Position numbers and translations under genes: made by a program. A stretch of 43,852 nucleotides of DNA. Source: Cytophagales bacterium. Its GTDB lineage: Bacteria > Bacteroidota > Bacteroidia > Cytophagales > VRUD01. Where the stretch lies: contig VRUD01000024.1 in NCBI GenBank assembly GCA_019456305.1, positions 1 through 43,852 of the forward strand, read 5' to 3'. Of the stretch, positions 1 to 8,488 are shown piece after piece (position 1 is the stretch's first letter; each line of letters opens with the position of its first letter). The notes beneath the pieces are model-generated. The model ran no database searches. It worked only from the letters and a program-made list of their open reading frames with translations, and was not told the DNA's origin.

Positions 1-17
1 AATTGAAATTTTTAATA

Positions 18-1415
18 CTATTTTTTCTTTAATCCATTTAAAATTTCCTTCATCTCCATAATGTCCCTTTTCATTTCAACATTCTCCTGTTCCAGCATTT
101 CATTTTTCTCCTTCAATTGATTAATCTCTTCCTGCATTTTCACATCATTATTTTTTAAAGCAAATATATCATTCATCATTGCTTTAATCTCCTCTTTTAT
201 TTCAATCAGATAAAGAAATATCTCCTCTACTTTTTTTACAAGCGCTTTACTGATATCACCAAGATGAATTCCTTTTGAGACTACTTCCTCTGTAGTAGGT
301 ATTCCGTCCAAGCTATGATCTTTAAAGATGTCGGGTTTAACTTTTGATAATAGATCAGGCAATGGGTAACCTGGCGCTAACACATAATCATTCCAGCCGG
401 TTGTCATAACCACTACTTCATCAGAACAAACAATTTTACCACCATATACGTGCAGCAAAGCATCAGCAAAATCGTTTATCTTTTGTTTTGTACCAATGAT
501 TACTTTGCCATCGCCCAGTATTGCCATTCTTTGAACATCATTGAAAGTGCTTCCAGATGTTGTAAAACGAATAGCGCCATTATTAGGATTTCTAACAGTT
601 AAAATAAGATCCTCAGAAAAGCCATTAGCACGTATCACAGCATCACCCACAGTTGAAATATTTGACCAGAAGCCGTTTGTAGTTACTGATGCTAATTGCA
701 AGCTTTGGGCGCCATTTGATATGGCAATGGATGGATAGAGAGCATCATAAACACTAAACTTGGTAATTCCGTCATATGGAATTGTGCCTCCTATCATCAC
801 ATTACCGCCACCATTTGCCAAAACAACATCATTATTGGAATTATTATTCAGAAACAGCGTACCATTCGCATCTATTTCATTCCCATCAAGGAGCATCACT
901 TGTGTGCCTGAAACAATTTTAATAGTACCGATAAATCTGCTGTCACCAATTACTGCAAATCTAACACCTGTTGGAAAAGTATTTTCAGTCGTACCAATTC
1001 CAAGGTTGGTAGTTGCTTCATCACATAAATTAATATTATTACCATGTTGGCGCCCTTTAATTGCTAAACAAGGAGCAGTTAGTGCAGGTCCTCCGCCTCC
1101 AACACCAGCAGGCTTTCCGCCAGGCAATCTTCTCTCCGGTCCTCTATAAAATCTCCCCTGATCATCTGCAAAAACCATATAATATTTCGGAGGATTACCA
1201 TGTCCAACACCAGAGGTATCAGGAATAAGTAAAACATTTACCTGTAAAGCGCCTCCAAGCTCCAAAATCTCATTGGCGCTCATTTTGCTGCCGTTCGTTG
1301 AGGGATATTTTACAGGCCCTTGGGCAAACAGGTAAGATGACCATAATAATGTGCTGATAAATGTAATTACAATATTTTTTGCACAATTGCTGTTGAATGT
1401 CTTGAGTGTTTCCAT
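18..1415 (-). CDS. secreted tail-fibre-like protein with C-terminal coiled coil
   Basis: 465 residues. The N-terminus carries a hydrophobic stretch ending in LFAQ (about residues 15-32), a plausible type I signal peptide with cleavage after AQ. The middle is rich in Gly, Asn and Thr and reads like beta-rich repeats of phage tail-fibre or adhesin shafts. Near residues 330-400 comes a segment with W-x-D-Y-V, YPLP, an H-x-L-D-G-I-P-T stretch and a G-I-x-L pattern. That combination is common at the end of Bacteroidota tail-fibre-like secreted proteins. The last 70 residues are a charged coiled coil (heptads of I/L/M with E, K and N). The role is not known; a surface or secreted trimeric structural protein is inferred. 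It ends 18 bases from the window edge and stands alone. Confidence 0.7.
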   Translation of the reverse strand: METLKTFNSNCAKNIVITFISTLLWSSYLFAQGPVKYPSTNGSKMSANEILELGGALQVNVLLIPDTSGVGHGNPPKYYMVFADDQGRFYRGPERRLPGGKPAGVGGGGPALTAPCLAIKGRQHGNNINLCDEATTNLGIGTTENTFPTGVRFAVIGDSRFIGTIKIVSGTQVMLLDGNEIDANGTLFLNNNSNNDVVLANGGGNVMIGGTIPYDGITKFSVYDALYPSIAISNGAQSLQLASVTTNGFWSNISTVGDAVIRANGFSEDLILTVRNPNNGAIRFTTSGSTFNDVQRMAILGDGKVIIGTKQKINDFADALLHVYGGKIVCSDEVVVMTTGWNDYVLAPGYPLPDLLSKVKPDIFKDHSLDGIPTTEEVVSKGIHLGDISKALVKKVEEIFLYLIEIKEEIKAMMNDIFALKNNDVKMQEEINQLKEKNEMLEQENVEMKRDIMEMKEILNGLKKK

Positions 1416-1456
1416 AATAAGCTCTTTTTTGGTTAATAAAACGCTGCAAAGGTATT

Positions 1457-1702
1457 TTAAATAGTTTTTATTAGCAAATAAAAAATGTTTTTTTTCCTTT
1501 TTAAGTTGAAAATCTTTTTTAGGTATCGTTGTGTGGAGGGGGGCATTTTTGGGTCTTTTCTGAATTCACTTACAGTCATATTTGTAACCTTGCGAAATTG
1601 GTTGGATAAATGATGCACACTGCTGTAACCTAATTTCCATGCGATCTGCTTTAATGTAAGCTCTCCTTCAATTATAAATTGTATTATATTATTTTTACAC
1701 AA
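1457..1702 (-). pseudogene. AraC-type helix-turn-helix fragment
   Basis: 81 codons from a TTG start. The region around residues 14-46 matches the second half of an AraC-type DNA-binding domain: LTLKQIAWKLGYSS is the recognition-helix region and HLSNQFRKVTNMTVSEFR the helix after it. No ligand-binding or receiver domain and no first HTH motif lie upstream. In the same frame a TGA stop sits only two codons before the TTG, so the gene appears to have lost its 5' part. A very short stand-alone regulator is possible but less likely. The rest of the 1416-1841 gap is AT-rich and shows nothing else. Confidence 0.55.
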
Positions 1703-1841
1703 TATAAGTCATTTCAAGTTAAAAATCAAAAATTTACAACTTTAAAACACAATTTACAAAAAAATCCTCATAAATAGTTTTAAACACATTTCCTTATTTT
1801 TAGATTTGTAATTATTTTTTTAACAAGATCATTTTTTTACA

Positions 1842-3605
1842 ATGAACCTGCTTTCTGCGTATAACCGATCTTCCCTTCTACAAAAACTATCCTCCCATGA
1901 ATTTGACCTGCTTGTGATCGGAGGAGGGATTACAGGTGCAGGCATTGCTTTGGACGCAGCTTCCAGAGGGTTCAAAACCGCGCTTGTAGAGAAACAGGAT
2001 TTTGCAGCAGGTACCAGCAGCCGTTCCACCAAGCTTATCCATGGGGGCCTGAGATATCTAAGGCAAGGGGAAATAGCGCTTGTCAGGGAAGTAAGCAGGG
2101 AGAGAGCCATCGTATATCGCAATGCACCCCACCTGTTAGTTCCTGAAAAGATACTTTTACCATTGATAAAAAACGGAGACTATGGCAAATTTGAAACATC
2201 ATTGGGATTGTGGTTCTATGATATGGTTGCAGGCGTAAAAAAAGAAGAACGCAAAAAAATGCTTCCTATAGAACAAACATTAAAAAGTGAACCCCTGCTT
2301 AGAAAGGAGATTCTAGTGGGCGGTTGCTTATTCACTGAGTACCGTACAGATGACGCCCGGCTAACCATTGAAATAATTAAAACGGCAGTTAAATATGGCG
2401 CTGCCTGTATCAATTATTGCGAAGTTAAGGACTTTATTTATGAGAATGAAGTAGTATCGGGAGTTGAGTGTGATGATTTGCTTTCTGTAGATAAAAATAG
2501 TAGCCCGGCTCAAAATATTTTTATTATCAAGGCTAAACAAATAATAAATGCTGCAGGGCCCTGGGTTGATAAGATCCGGAATAATGATACAGCACACACG
2601 CTAACTCCCACGAGGTATTCAGAACAAGAAAAGCGATTGCATCTTACCAAGGGAGTACATCTTGTAGTTAACCATGAGAAGTTTCCAGTCAAACAAGCTA
2701 TTTATTTTCCTGCTCTTACAGTAGGTAAGGATTTTGCTAATACAAGAATGATATTTGCCATCCCGCGGGGCAAAGCTACCTATATCGGAACCACTGATAC
2801 TGATTATAATGGAAGCCTTGAAAATCCCGTTACAAACAAACAAGATGCTGATTACCTGCTTAATTCAGTCAATTATATGTTCCCGGCAGTTAAGCTTTCT
2901 CTTCCGGATGTTGTTTCAAGCTGGGCAGGCATCAGGCCCTTGATTCACCAGAAGGGGAAGACTCCATCAGAGATATCACGGAAAGATGAAATTTTTATCT
3001 CAAAAAGCGGCTTAATATCTATAGGAGGCGGCAAGCTTACCGGTTATAGAAAAATGGCTCAAAGGGTGGTAGATATTGTAAATAGAAACCTGCATAATTC
3101 TTTTGGTTTTCCTAAGGTAAAATGTAAGACAGAAAATATTATTATAAATGGCGGAGAAATAGAGGAAGTTACAAACTACATCCAACAAGTTTTCGAAAAA
3201 ATAAATACCTACGGTTTGGGGCATTATCAGGCAGAATACCTTGTACGAAATTATGGGTTGCAATGTGATTTTATCCTTGAAAAATTTCTGGAATTGTTCA
3301 ATAATCAATTATCAATAAACAATAATCAATTGATAGCCTCCCGACTAGATCGGGATTTCGCTGCCGCTCAACTTGCAAGAGCAGAATTATGGTTTACTGT
3401 CAATCATGAGTCAGTCTTCAGGCTGCAGGATTTTTTTATAAGGCGTACTGCTATGCTTTATTTTGACATTCAGTCAATGGAAAAACTTTTAGAGCCTCTT
3501 TTGGAGGATATGAAAAATTATTTTGGCTGGACTGAAAATGAATCTAAATCTGAAAATGTACAGATCAGAAAGATTATTCGCAATGCAATTGTTTTTCCTA
3601 ATTAG
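1842..3605 (+). CDS. glpD: FAD-dependent glycerol-3-phosphate dehydrogenase
   Basis: 587 residues. It oxidises sn-glycerol-3-phosphate to dihydroxyacetone phosphate at the inner membrane and passes electrons to quinone. The FAD-binding Rossmann motif GGGITGAG lies at residues 27-34, followed by the GlpD signature region around 50-75 (AAGTSSRSTKLIHGGLRYL). The substrate-domain motif ending GTTDTDY is near residue 315, and the GGGKLTGYRKMA motif is near 400. The C-terminal helical domain typical of the family follows. Between about residues 486 and 508 there is an Asn/Gln-rich stretch followed by a short palindrome-encoded segment (see the repeat at 3339), which looks like a tolerated in-frame insertion. 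The ATG at 1842 is the only start that keeps the FAD motif at its usual distance. The aminotransferase follows 117 bases downstream, separated by a hairpin. Confidence 0.93.
   Translation: MNLLSAYNRSSLLQKLSSHEFDLLVIGGGITGAGIALDAASRGFKTALVEKQDFAAGTSSRSTKLIHGGLRYLRQGEIALVREVSRERAIVYRNAPHLLVPEKILLPLIKNGDYGKFETSLGLWFYDMVAGVKKEERKKMLPIEQTLKSEPLLRKEILVGGCLFTEYRTDDARLTIEIIKTAVKYGAACINYCEVKDFIYENEVVSGVECDDLLSVDKNSSPAQNIFIIKAKQIINAAGPWVDKIRNNDTAHTLTPTRYSEQEKRLHLTKGVHLVVNHEKFPVKQAIYFPALTVGKDFANTRMIFAIPRGKATYIGTTDTDYNGSLENPVTNKQDADYLLNSVNYMFPAVKLSLPDVVSSWAGIRPLIHQKGKTPSEISRKDEIFISKSGLISIGGGKLTGYRKMAQRVVDIVNRNLHNSFGFPKVKCKTENIIINGGEIEEVTNYIQQVFEKINTYGLGHYQAEYLVRNYGLQCDFILEKFLELFNNQLSINNNQLIASRLDRDFAAAQLARAELWFTVNHESVFRLQDFFIRRTAMLYFDIQSMEKLLEPLLEDMKNYFGWTENESKSENVQIRKIIRNAIVFPN
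3339..3355. repeat. short palindrome inside glpD (tcccga-n5-tcggga)
   Basis: Arms TCCCGA and TCGGGA around a 5-base centre, inside the C-terminal part of glpD and just after an AT-rich stretch of repeated ATCAAT words (3305-3332). The same arms recur at 6790 and 7017 (tilS), 12040 and 21742 (intergenic). Confidence 0.75.
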
Positions 3606-3679
3606 AATTTATAATATTAATGAAACTAATAGAAAAAAATGTATACTAAGAAGCAGAATAAAAATATTCGTATCATTAG

Positions 3680-3697
3680 TCCCGCATATTTGCGGGA
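3680..3697. other. hairpin between glpD and the aminotransferase
   Basis: Perfect 7-bp stem TCCCGCA/TGCGGGA with a 4-base loop, 75 bases after the glpD stop. No clear T-run follows, so it is either a weak terminator or an mRNA-stability or repeat hairpin. Confidence 0.5.
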
Positions 3698-3722
3698 TTA
3701 GCATTATACTCAATTTGTAAAT

Positions 3723-4547
3723 ATGCCCAAATACTGTTTCTTCAATGGCAAAATAGTTTCGCCCAACAACCCTAAGATTGCCTTGAACGATCTGGGGGTG
3801 ATCCGGGGTTACGGCATCTTCGATTATCTGAGGACTTACAATGGAAAACCATTTTTGCTGGATAAATATATAGAGCGTTTCCAAAATTCAGCGAAGCAGA
3901 TGCAACTTCCATTGCCATATTCAGAACAGGAATTAGCTGGTATAGTTAACGAACTTTTAGAAAAAAATAAAATAGCTGCAGCTGGCATACGGTTAGTAAT
4001 TACGGGAGGTGTTTCAGAAGACAATTATAATATAGGCAAACCTGTATTTTATATTCTTATAGAAGATGTTCATACCTATCCTGACAAGTGGTATAAAGAA
4101 GGGATGAAATTAATGACACATGATCATTGCAGGGTTTTCCCGGAGATCAAGCTTACCAATTATATCACGGCAATCAGGCTGCAGCCAGTATTAAGGCAAA
4201 AAGAAATGCACGATATTCTTTATGTTTATGATAACAAGGTGCTGGAAACAACCAGAAGTAACTTTTTTATTTTTAAAAATGATACTTTGATCACTCCCAA
4301 AAATAATGTGCTTATTGGCAGGACAAGAAATTGTATTTTAGACCTTGCTAAAAATGATTTCAAAATAGAACAAAGAGATATTGAAAAAGTCGAATTATCC
4401 GAAGCCGATGAGGCATTCATCACAAGCAGTTCCCAAAAAGTGATGCCAGTGGTTAAGATTGATGATATTCTTGTGGGTAAAGGTAAGGTGGGGGCAAATA
4501 CGAGACGGGTTATGGAGTTGTTTGGACAATTTACATCAGGTTATTGA
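3723..4547 (+). CDS. class IV aminotransferase (branched-chain/D-amino-acid type)
   Basis: 274 residues, the usual length of the fold-type IV PLP family (branched-chain aminotransferase, D-amino-acid aminotransferase, aminodeoxychorismate lyase). The Schiff-base lysine is probably K143 in EIKLTNYI. The cofactor-binding glutamate is E175 in the VLETTRSNFF motif, which is typical of the family, and the phosphate-binding TSSSQKVMPV segment is near residue 238. The early region reads LGVIRGYGIFDYLRTY, as expected for the substrate-binding loop. Substrate specificity cannot be settled from sequence alone; the TTN after the lysine and the ETTRSN motif fit an IlvE-like or D-amino-acid enzyme. It converges on mdh. 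Confidence 0.85.
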   Translation: MPKYCFFNGKIVSPNNPKIALNDLGVIRGYGIFDYLRTYNGKPFLLDKYIERFQNSAKQMQLPLPYSEQELAGIVNELLEKNKIAAAGIRLVITGGVSEDNYNIGKPVFYILIEDVHTYPDKWYKEGMKLMTHDHCRVFPEIKLTNYITAIRLQPVLRQKEMHDILYVYDNKVLETTRSNFFIFKNDTLITPKNNVLIGRTRNCILDLAKNDFKIEQRDIEKVELSEADEAFITSSSQKVMPVVKIDDILVGKGKVGANTRRVMELFGQFTSGY

Positions 4548-4572
4548 TCTAACTTTTCACTTAAGCCCTGCT

Positions 4573-4595
4573 TGTTTTAATATTTTTTTAAAACA
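4573..4595. terminator. bidirectional terminator between the aminotransferase and mdh
   Basis: 8-bp stem TGTTTTAA/TTAAAACA with a 7-base T-rich loop, located exactly between two converging genes. T-rich on one side and A-rich on the other, it can serve both strands. Confidence 0.55.
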
Positions 4596-5534
4596 TTATG
4601 CTTCAATCGCCATTTTATCCAGCACCGCCATCACTTCTTTCACATGCTGCCTGGAGCTTTCAAGCATCGCTTTTTCTTCATTATTGAGCTTTAATTCAAT
4701 GAACTTTTCAATGCCTTTTTTACCCAATATCACCGGTACTCCTAAATAGCAATCATCTATGCCATATTCTCCATCTAATTTAACACATACCGGGAATATC
4801 CTTTTTTGGTCTCTTACTATTGCTTCTACCATTTGAGCTGCTGCGGCACCGGGAGCATACCAGGCTGATGTGCCTAATAATTTTACGATCTCGCCACCGC
4901 CCATTTTTGTTCTTTCAATAATGGCATCTAATTTATCTTTAGCGACCAGCTCAGTGACAGGGATGCCTGCAACGGTAGTATATCTTGGCAGCGGAACCAT
5001 CGTATCACCATGGCCGCCCATCAAAACTGCCTGAATATCTTTGGGTGAGCAATTAATTTCATCTGCTAAAAATGCCCTGTATCTTGCCGTATCCAATATA
5101 CCTGCCATACCAAAAACTTTCTCGCGGGGTTTTTTTGAGGTCAAATGTGTGCAGTAGGTCATCACGTCCAGCGGGTTTGATACTACCACAATGATCGAAT
5201 CAGGTGAATGCTTTATAACATTTTCGGTGACCTGCTTTACAATACCTGCATTGATAGAAATAAGGTCATCGCGCGACATACCCGGTTTTCTTGGCATACC
5301 CGATGTGATCACTACTACATCTGAACCTGCAGTTCTTGAATAGTCATTGGTAATTCCAATGGTGCGTGTGTCATACACATTGATCGGGGCTTTTTGCCAG
5401 ATGTCCAGGGCCTTGCCTTCAGCAAGCCCCTCTTTGATGTCGAGCAGCAATACCTGGTTGCCGATCTCACGGGATGCTAATACATCTGCACAGGTAGCGC
5501 CCACGTTACCTGCGCCTACTACGGTTACTTTCAT
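4596..5534 (-). CDS. mdh: malate dehydrogenase (LDH-like type)
   Basis: 312 residues. It interconverts malate and oxaloacetate with NAD in the TCA cycle. The dinucleotide-binding motif GAGNVG is at residues 7-12, with an acidic residue at the end of strand 2 (LLLDI), pointing to NAD. The mobile-loop segment GMPRKPGMSRDDL (around 80-92) supplies the substrate arginines; R rather than Q in this loop marks malate over lactate. The active-site histidine is in GGHGDTMVP (about 175). Length and motifs match the LDH-like malate dehydrogenases common in Bacteroidota. The 5' side is followed by a block of GC-rich repeats (5620-5761). Confidence 0.95.
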   Translation of the reverse strand: MKVTVVGAGNVGATCADVLASREIGNQVLLLDIKEGLAEGKALDIWQKAPINVYDTRTIGITNDYSRTAGSDVVVITSGMPRKPGMSRDDLISINAGIVKQVTENVIKHSPDSIIVVVSNPLDVMTYCTHLTSKKPREKVFGMAGILDTARYRAFLADEINCSPKDIQAVLMGGHGDTMVPLPRYTTVAGIPVTELVAKDKLDAIIERTKMGGGEIVKLLGTSAWYAPGAAAAQMVEAIVRDQKRIFPVCVKLDGEYGIDDCYLGVPVILGKKGIEKFIELKLNNEEKAMLESSRQHVKEVMAVLDKMAIEA

Positions 5535-5619
5535 TTTTAAATTACTATTTATAAGTGATGCAAGTATACGAATTCACACCGTGAAATACAATGAGAAATG
5601 CCTAAAATATCCAATCCCG

Positions 5620-5761
5620 ATACGCTCGTACCCTTGCTACCTGCCCGCCAAAGGCAAAGCCCAAGCAAGGCAGGCGGGGCAGGCATCTAACATCCAATAT
5701 CCATCTCCCACCTGCCCGCCCGCCTGTCTGGCGGACAGGCCAAAGGCCTAAGGCAGGCGGG
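5620..5761. repeat. GC-rich palindromic repeat cluster (CCTGCCCGCC family)
   Basis: Two nested units, each opening with CCTGCCCGCC and closing with GGCAGGCGGG. The second contains the hairpin GCCTGTCTGGCGGACAGGC. A shortened unit with the same words is at 35502-35560, and related GCCTGC/GCAGGC palindromes occur inside the AsmA-like gene (40239, 41011). The far end overlaps the stop of the cNMP-binding gene. Its GC content is far above the neighbouring sequence. Confidence 0.8.
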
Positions 5762-6286
5762 TCATCCATCTTCCATCTTATAAATCTTATTCACCTCAAA
5801 AAAACCATAAGATGATTTATAAGCCCTAAAAAGATTTGTATTGTATTGATGATATAATTCGGCTAATGAATTTAATACTTTGGCTTTTATAATAACGTTA
5901 TGGTCAAAGACCTCAAAAAAATTTGCTTGGGGAATTATATAAAGCTCGCAACTATCCGATTCAACAATGGCGTTATAGCTCCTTTTTGTGTTTTGCATAA
6001 GTGCACCTTCTCCAAAAGCCCCTGATCTTAACCTCGTTAAAATTTCAAACTTGTCTTTTATGTCCAGATTAAGAGATATTACACCGGATTTGATAAGGTA
6101 GAATGCCTGGGCCGGGTCACCTCTAAAAAATATTACTTCCTGGCATTTGAATCTTCTTAAGTGCAGGTGAGGTAAAAATGGCGCTAACTCATCATTTGAG
6201 AGCTTTTCGAATAGTTTGCTCCTTGTTAAAAATCTAAACAAGTTCATCTCTTTAACAGAATAAGACTTTCTAAATGGATTCTTCAT
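5762..6286 (-). CDS. cyclic-nucleotide-binding-domain protein
   Basis: 174 residues, essentially a single cNMP-binding (CAP/Crp-type) beta-roll: LFEKLSNDELAPFLPHLHLRRF opens it, VIFFRGDPAQAFYLIKSGVISL is the core with the family's G-D and G glycines, and LRSGAFGEGALMQNTKRSYNAIV is the phosphate-binding-cassette position. The cassette has GEGAL followed by KRS, close to the usual GE.AL....R.A pattern. No helix-turn-helix, kinase or channel domain follows, so this is a stand-alone sensor domain or the regulatory subunit of an unknown partner. The last codons and the stop lie at the edge of the repeat block 5620-5761. Confidence 0.8.
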   Translation of the reverse strand: MKNPFRKSYSVKEMNLFRFLTRSKLFEKLSNDELAPFLPHLHLRRFKCQEVIFFRGDPAQAFYLIKSGVISLNLDIKDKFEILTRLRSGAFGEGALMQNTKRSYNAIVESDSCELYIIPQANFFEVFDHNVIIKAKVLNSLAELYHQYNTNLFRAYKSSYGFFEVNKIYKMEDG

Positions 6287-6309
6287 TATTGAATTAATTA
6301 TAAATTTTC

Positions 6310-6347
6310 AACCACTAATTACACTAATTTCACGAATAATTGTGGTT
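6310..6347. repeat. inverted repeat AACCAC...GTGGTT
   Basis: Imperfect hairpin opening AACCACTAATT and closing AATTGTGGTT, located between tilS and the cNMP-binding gene. A longer and better version of the same sequence precedes bamD at 12171-12234. Confidence 0.65.
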
Positions 6348-6368
6348 ATTTTTTTGACTTTTGATTTT

Positions 6369-7970
6369 CTACTTTCTCTTTGCAATAATATACGCTTTTT
6401 TAGTCATCTCAGTAATCTTAAACCGTTCATCAATCCTATAGTTGATCACCCAGATAATTGGGCCGTCAGTTGATCCAGGTTCTGTCGGGGAAGTCAACAC
6501 CCAAACTTTATTTTTCAAGTTTAAGGGAATTTTCTCATCAATCAAAAAATCACTGAGTTTTTTTTTCTTTTTATTCATACCTAAGGGACAAAACCAGTCG
6601 CCTTCCTTCCATTTTCGAAGGACCAACGGGAATTTTAATTTGTCATAGTCAAGAGATGCAATATGTTTTGGCTCCCTGATCTTAAAGTTATTATCCCGGG
6701 TTTTCAGGACTGAAATTTGGTACTTAAGGCCACCATGTTGAAACGATCTTTGGGATTTTTTAACTATACTGAACCTTCGAGGTTCAGTATCCCGAGCGCT
6801 CGGGATAAAATTTTTTATAATGATCAGTTCCGTACGGTCTTTTACCAAAGTATGAGTAGGTGATTCAAATTTCCTTCCCGGTTCACTGTCCAGTGCATTA
6901 ATTATCTGTAAGGTTATCTCATAACCAAAATTATAGGGTTTTAATAATTCGGAAAGAATGATTGGCACAAGATTTTGATTTTGCAGAGACGTTGCATGTT
7001 GGAACGAAGTGGAAATCCCGACTTGTCGGGGCAACGTCTCTGTAAAATAGAAATTTGGTGAACTTTCTATTTTCTTTATTTTTTTAATATCTATATAATC
7101 CTCATTTGGATCATTTCTTAAAACTTCCTTTCTAACTTTGTCAATATACATCTTAAAAACATTTTCTACTGCGCTCACTTTCTCTACCGTAGCCTGTATG
7201 GTTGTTTCTAAGTTGGGATTGATCTTTTTGAGCAGCGGTATAACCTTGTTTCGGATAAGATTTCTTTGGTATTTGTTTGATTTGTTAGAGCTGTCTTCGC
7301 GCCATTTTAGCGTTTTTTTCTTAGCGTAAAGAAGTATTTCTTCTTTTTGAGCAAATAATATTGGCCTTATAATAGTTCCCGAAAAATACGAAGCAAGCTT
7401 ACTTTTAACTTGAATACCGTGCAAACCAGCTATACCTGTTCCTTTTGTAAGGTTAAGAAGCATCGTTTCAAGCACATCATTTTGATGGTGGGCTGTTAAA
7501 AGAATCGAATAGGTGAATGGGTGAATCGGTGAATCGGTGATCCGATAGCTATCGGATCGCTTAATTTTTCTTCTCTCCGTTTCTCCGATTCCCCGTTTCT
7601 CCGATTCAGGTGGGCTTGGGGTTAGGTGGGGGCTGATCTTCCCAAACCACTCATACCTCAGAATACGAGCAGCCATTTGCAGGGATATTTTTTCTTTCTT
7701 CGCATAATGCGCTGTATTGAAATGTTCAACATAAAAATCAACTTTATATTTTTGAGCTAAAGCCTTAACAAATGTTTCGTCACCATCAGATTCTTTGCCT
7801 CTTAATCTGAAATTACAATGAGCAATAGCAAAGTTGAATCCTGTCCTATGTAGCAAATCGCACAAAACCACCGAATCAACTCCCCCGCTCACGGCAGCGA
7901 GTAGCTTGTCTTTTTTTGTGAATAATTGGTTTTTAGAAATGAATTTTAGAAATTTGTCAAGCATACTCAA
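6369..7970 (-). CDS. tilS: tRNA(Ile)-lysidine synthase with repeat-encoded insertions
   Basis: 533 residues. TilS converts C34 of the CAU anticodon of tRNA-Ile2 to lysidine using ATP and lysine. The PP-loop SGGVDS is at residues 28-33, with AHCNFRLRGKESDGDE (about 50-65), the R-x-L-R-Y-E-W-F helix (104-111), TAHHQNDVLETMLLNLTKGTG and the later RNLIRNKVIPLL motif, all as in the family. The C-terminal TilS domain (SLDYDKLKFPLVLRKWKEGDWF...) is present. The protein is roughly 80 residues longer than usual. The excess coincides with three palindromic inserts: residues about 113-154 (Ser/Glu/Arg-rich), 310-329 and 389-401. All keep the frame, and no PP-loop motif is broken, so the enzyme is probably active. 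The gene is essential in most bacteria. Confidence 0.93.
   Translation of the reverse strand: MSMLDKFLKFISKNQLFTKKDKLLAAVSGGVDSVVLCDLLHRTGFNFAIAHCNFRLRGKESDGDETFVKALAQKYKVDFYVEHFNTAHYAKKEKISLQMAARILRYEWFGKISPHLTPSPPESEKRGIGETERRKIKRSDSYRITDSPIHPFTYSILLTAHHQNDVLETMLLNLTKGTGIAGLHGIQVKSKLASYFSGTIIRPILFAQKEEILLYAKKKTLKWREDSSNKSNKYQRNLIRNKVIPLLKKINPNLETTIQATVEKVSAVENVFKMYIDKVRKEVLRNDPNEDYIDIKKIKKIESSPNFYFTETLPRQVGISTSFQHATSLQNQNLVPIILSELLKPYNFGYEITLQIINALDSEPGRKFESPTHTLVKDRTELIIIKNFIPSARDTEPRRFSIVKKSQRSFQHGGLKYQISVLKTRDNNFKIREPKHIASLDYDKLKFPLVLRKWKEGDWFCPLGMNKKKKKLSDFLIDEKIPLNLKNKVWVLTSPTEPGSTDGPIIWVINYRIDERFKITEMTKKAYIIAKRK
6768..6807. repeat. double hairpin inside tilS
   Basis: Two adjoining palindromes: ACTGAACC-ttcga-GGTTCAGT (6768-6788) and the perfect 20-base palindrome TATCCCGAGCGCTCGGGATA (6788-6807). 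They encode residues of the type IPSARDTEPRRFSI in the linker before the C-terminal domain. Confidence 0.85.
6984..7042. repeat. nested palindromic element inside tilS
   Basis: Outer perfect 12-bp arms CAGAGACGTTGC (6984-6995) and GCAACGTCTCTG (7031-7042) enclose an inner hairpin CCCGACTTGTCGGG (7017-7030). The whole element is translated in tilS as a peptide of the type TETLPRQVGISTSFQHATSL. Confidence 0.85.
7511..7633 (-). repeat. in-frame dispersed element, copy 1 (in tilS)
   Basis: Read on the coding strand it gives a peptide PPESEKRGIGETERRKIKR followed by Ser/Asp/Thr/His-rich residues. It contains a tandem GAATCGGAGAAACGG word, a perfect 20-base palindrome GATCCGATAGCTATCGGATC (7539-7558) and a GAATCGGT tandem at its end. 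Homologous copies lie in the OstA-like gene (11172-11295) and the SAM hydroxide adenosyltransferase gene (33877-34022), in the same orientation and frame. Confidence 0.9.
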
Positions 7971-8125
7971 AGATAGGATTTTTATTATTAATATCAGGCA
8001 AAAATATTATGAAAACAAGAATATAGCGTAAATTTATTAAATGAAAAGTATTGTTTGATATATTAATAATTGTAAACTTGTATTTTAATGCAATATTAAC
8101 TAACCTTGTAATAAAGAGATATACA

Positions 8126-8338
8126 ATGAACATTGAAACAAAAAAATTAGAGATCATCAATTGGATCATACAATTAAAAGATTTTTCTATTGTTCAGGAA
8201 ATCTTAAAAGTGAAAGAAAAAAAATCTCAATCATCAAATGTAACAAAAAGAACGTTTGGGTGTGGTAAAGGTATTTTCACATATGTGTCTAAAGATTTTG
8301 ATGAGCCTCTAGATGATTTTAAAGACTATATGCCATGA
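8126..8338 (+). CDS. DUF2281-type antitoxin
   Basis: 70 residues from the ATG at 8126, chosen because the residues upstream of it look like untranslated AT-rich leader. The N-terminal half is a short helical segment (EIINWIIQLKDFSIVQEIL). The C-terminal half has the pattern FGCGKGIFTYVSKDFDEPLDDFKDYM, which matches the C-terminus of DUF2281/VapB-like antitoxins, the part that binds and blocks a PIN toxin. The stop overlaps the start of the next frame in ATGA (8335-8338), the usual coupling in such pairs. Its toxin is broken (next entry), so this is an orphan antitoxin. Confidence 0.7.
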   Translation: MNIETKKLEIINWIIQLKDFSIVQEILKVKEKKSQSSNVTKRTFGCGKGIFTYVSKDFDEPLDDFKDYMP

Positions 8339-8457
8339 TATACCTGATAGATACTCACCCACTTATCTGGTATATAGATAAGAATAAAAAACTTTCAAAA
8401 AAAGCAATTTCTACAGACAGAGCATTTCATAGTTATCCGATAAATATTTTTTATTAA
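8335..8457 (+). pseudogene. PIN-domain (VapC-like) toxin with internal deletion
   Basis: 40 residues. It starts like a PIN toxin: MIYLIDTHPLIWYIDRNKKL, with the first catalytic aspartate D6. It ends like one, with STDRAFHSYPINIFY corresponding to the last strand region that normally carries a catalytic aspartate (T-x-DR). About 80 residues that should lie between, including the other catalytic acids, are missing. The two ends are joined in frame, so a short peptide could still be made, but not an RNase. A deletion that neutralised the toxin and kept the antitoxin is inferred. Confidence 0.7.
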
Positions 8458-8488
8458 TACAAAAGAATAATTAAGGCATAGTTACAAT

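Noticed and set aside
5347-5751. 134-codon frame opposite mdh
   Set aside because: Antisense to mdh codons and repeat sequence; no independent coding signal.
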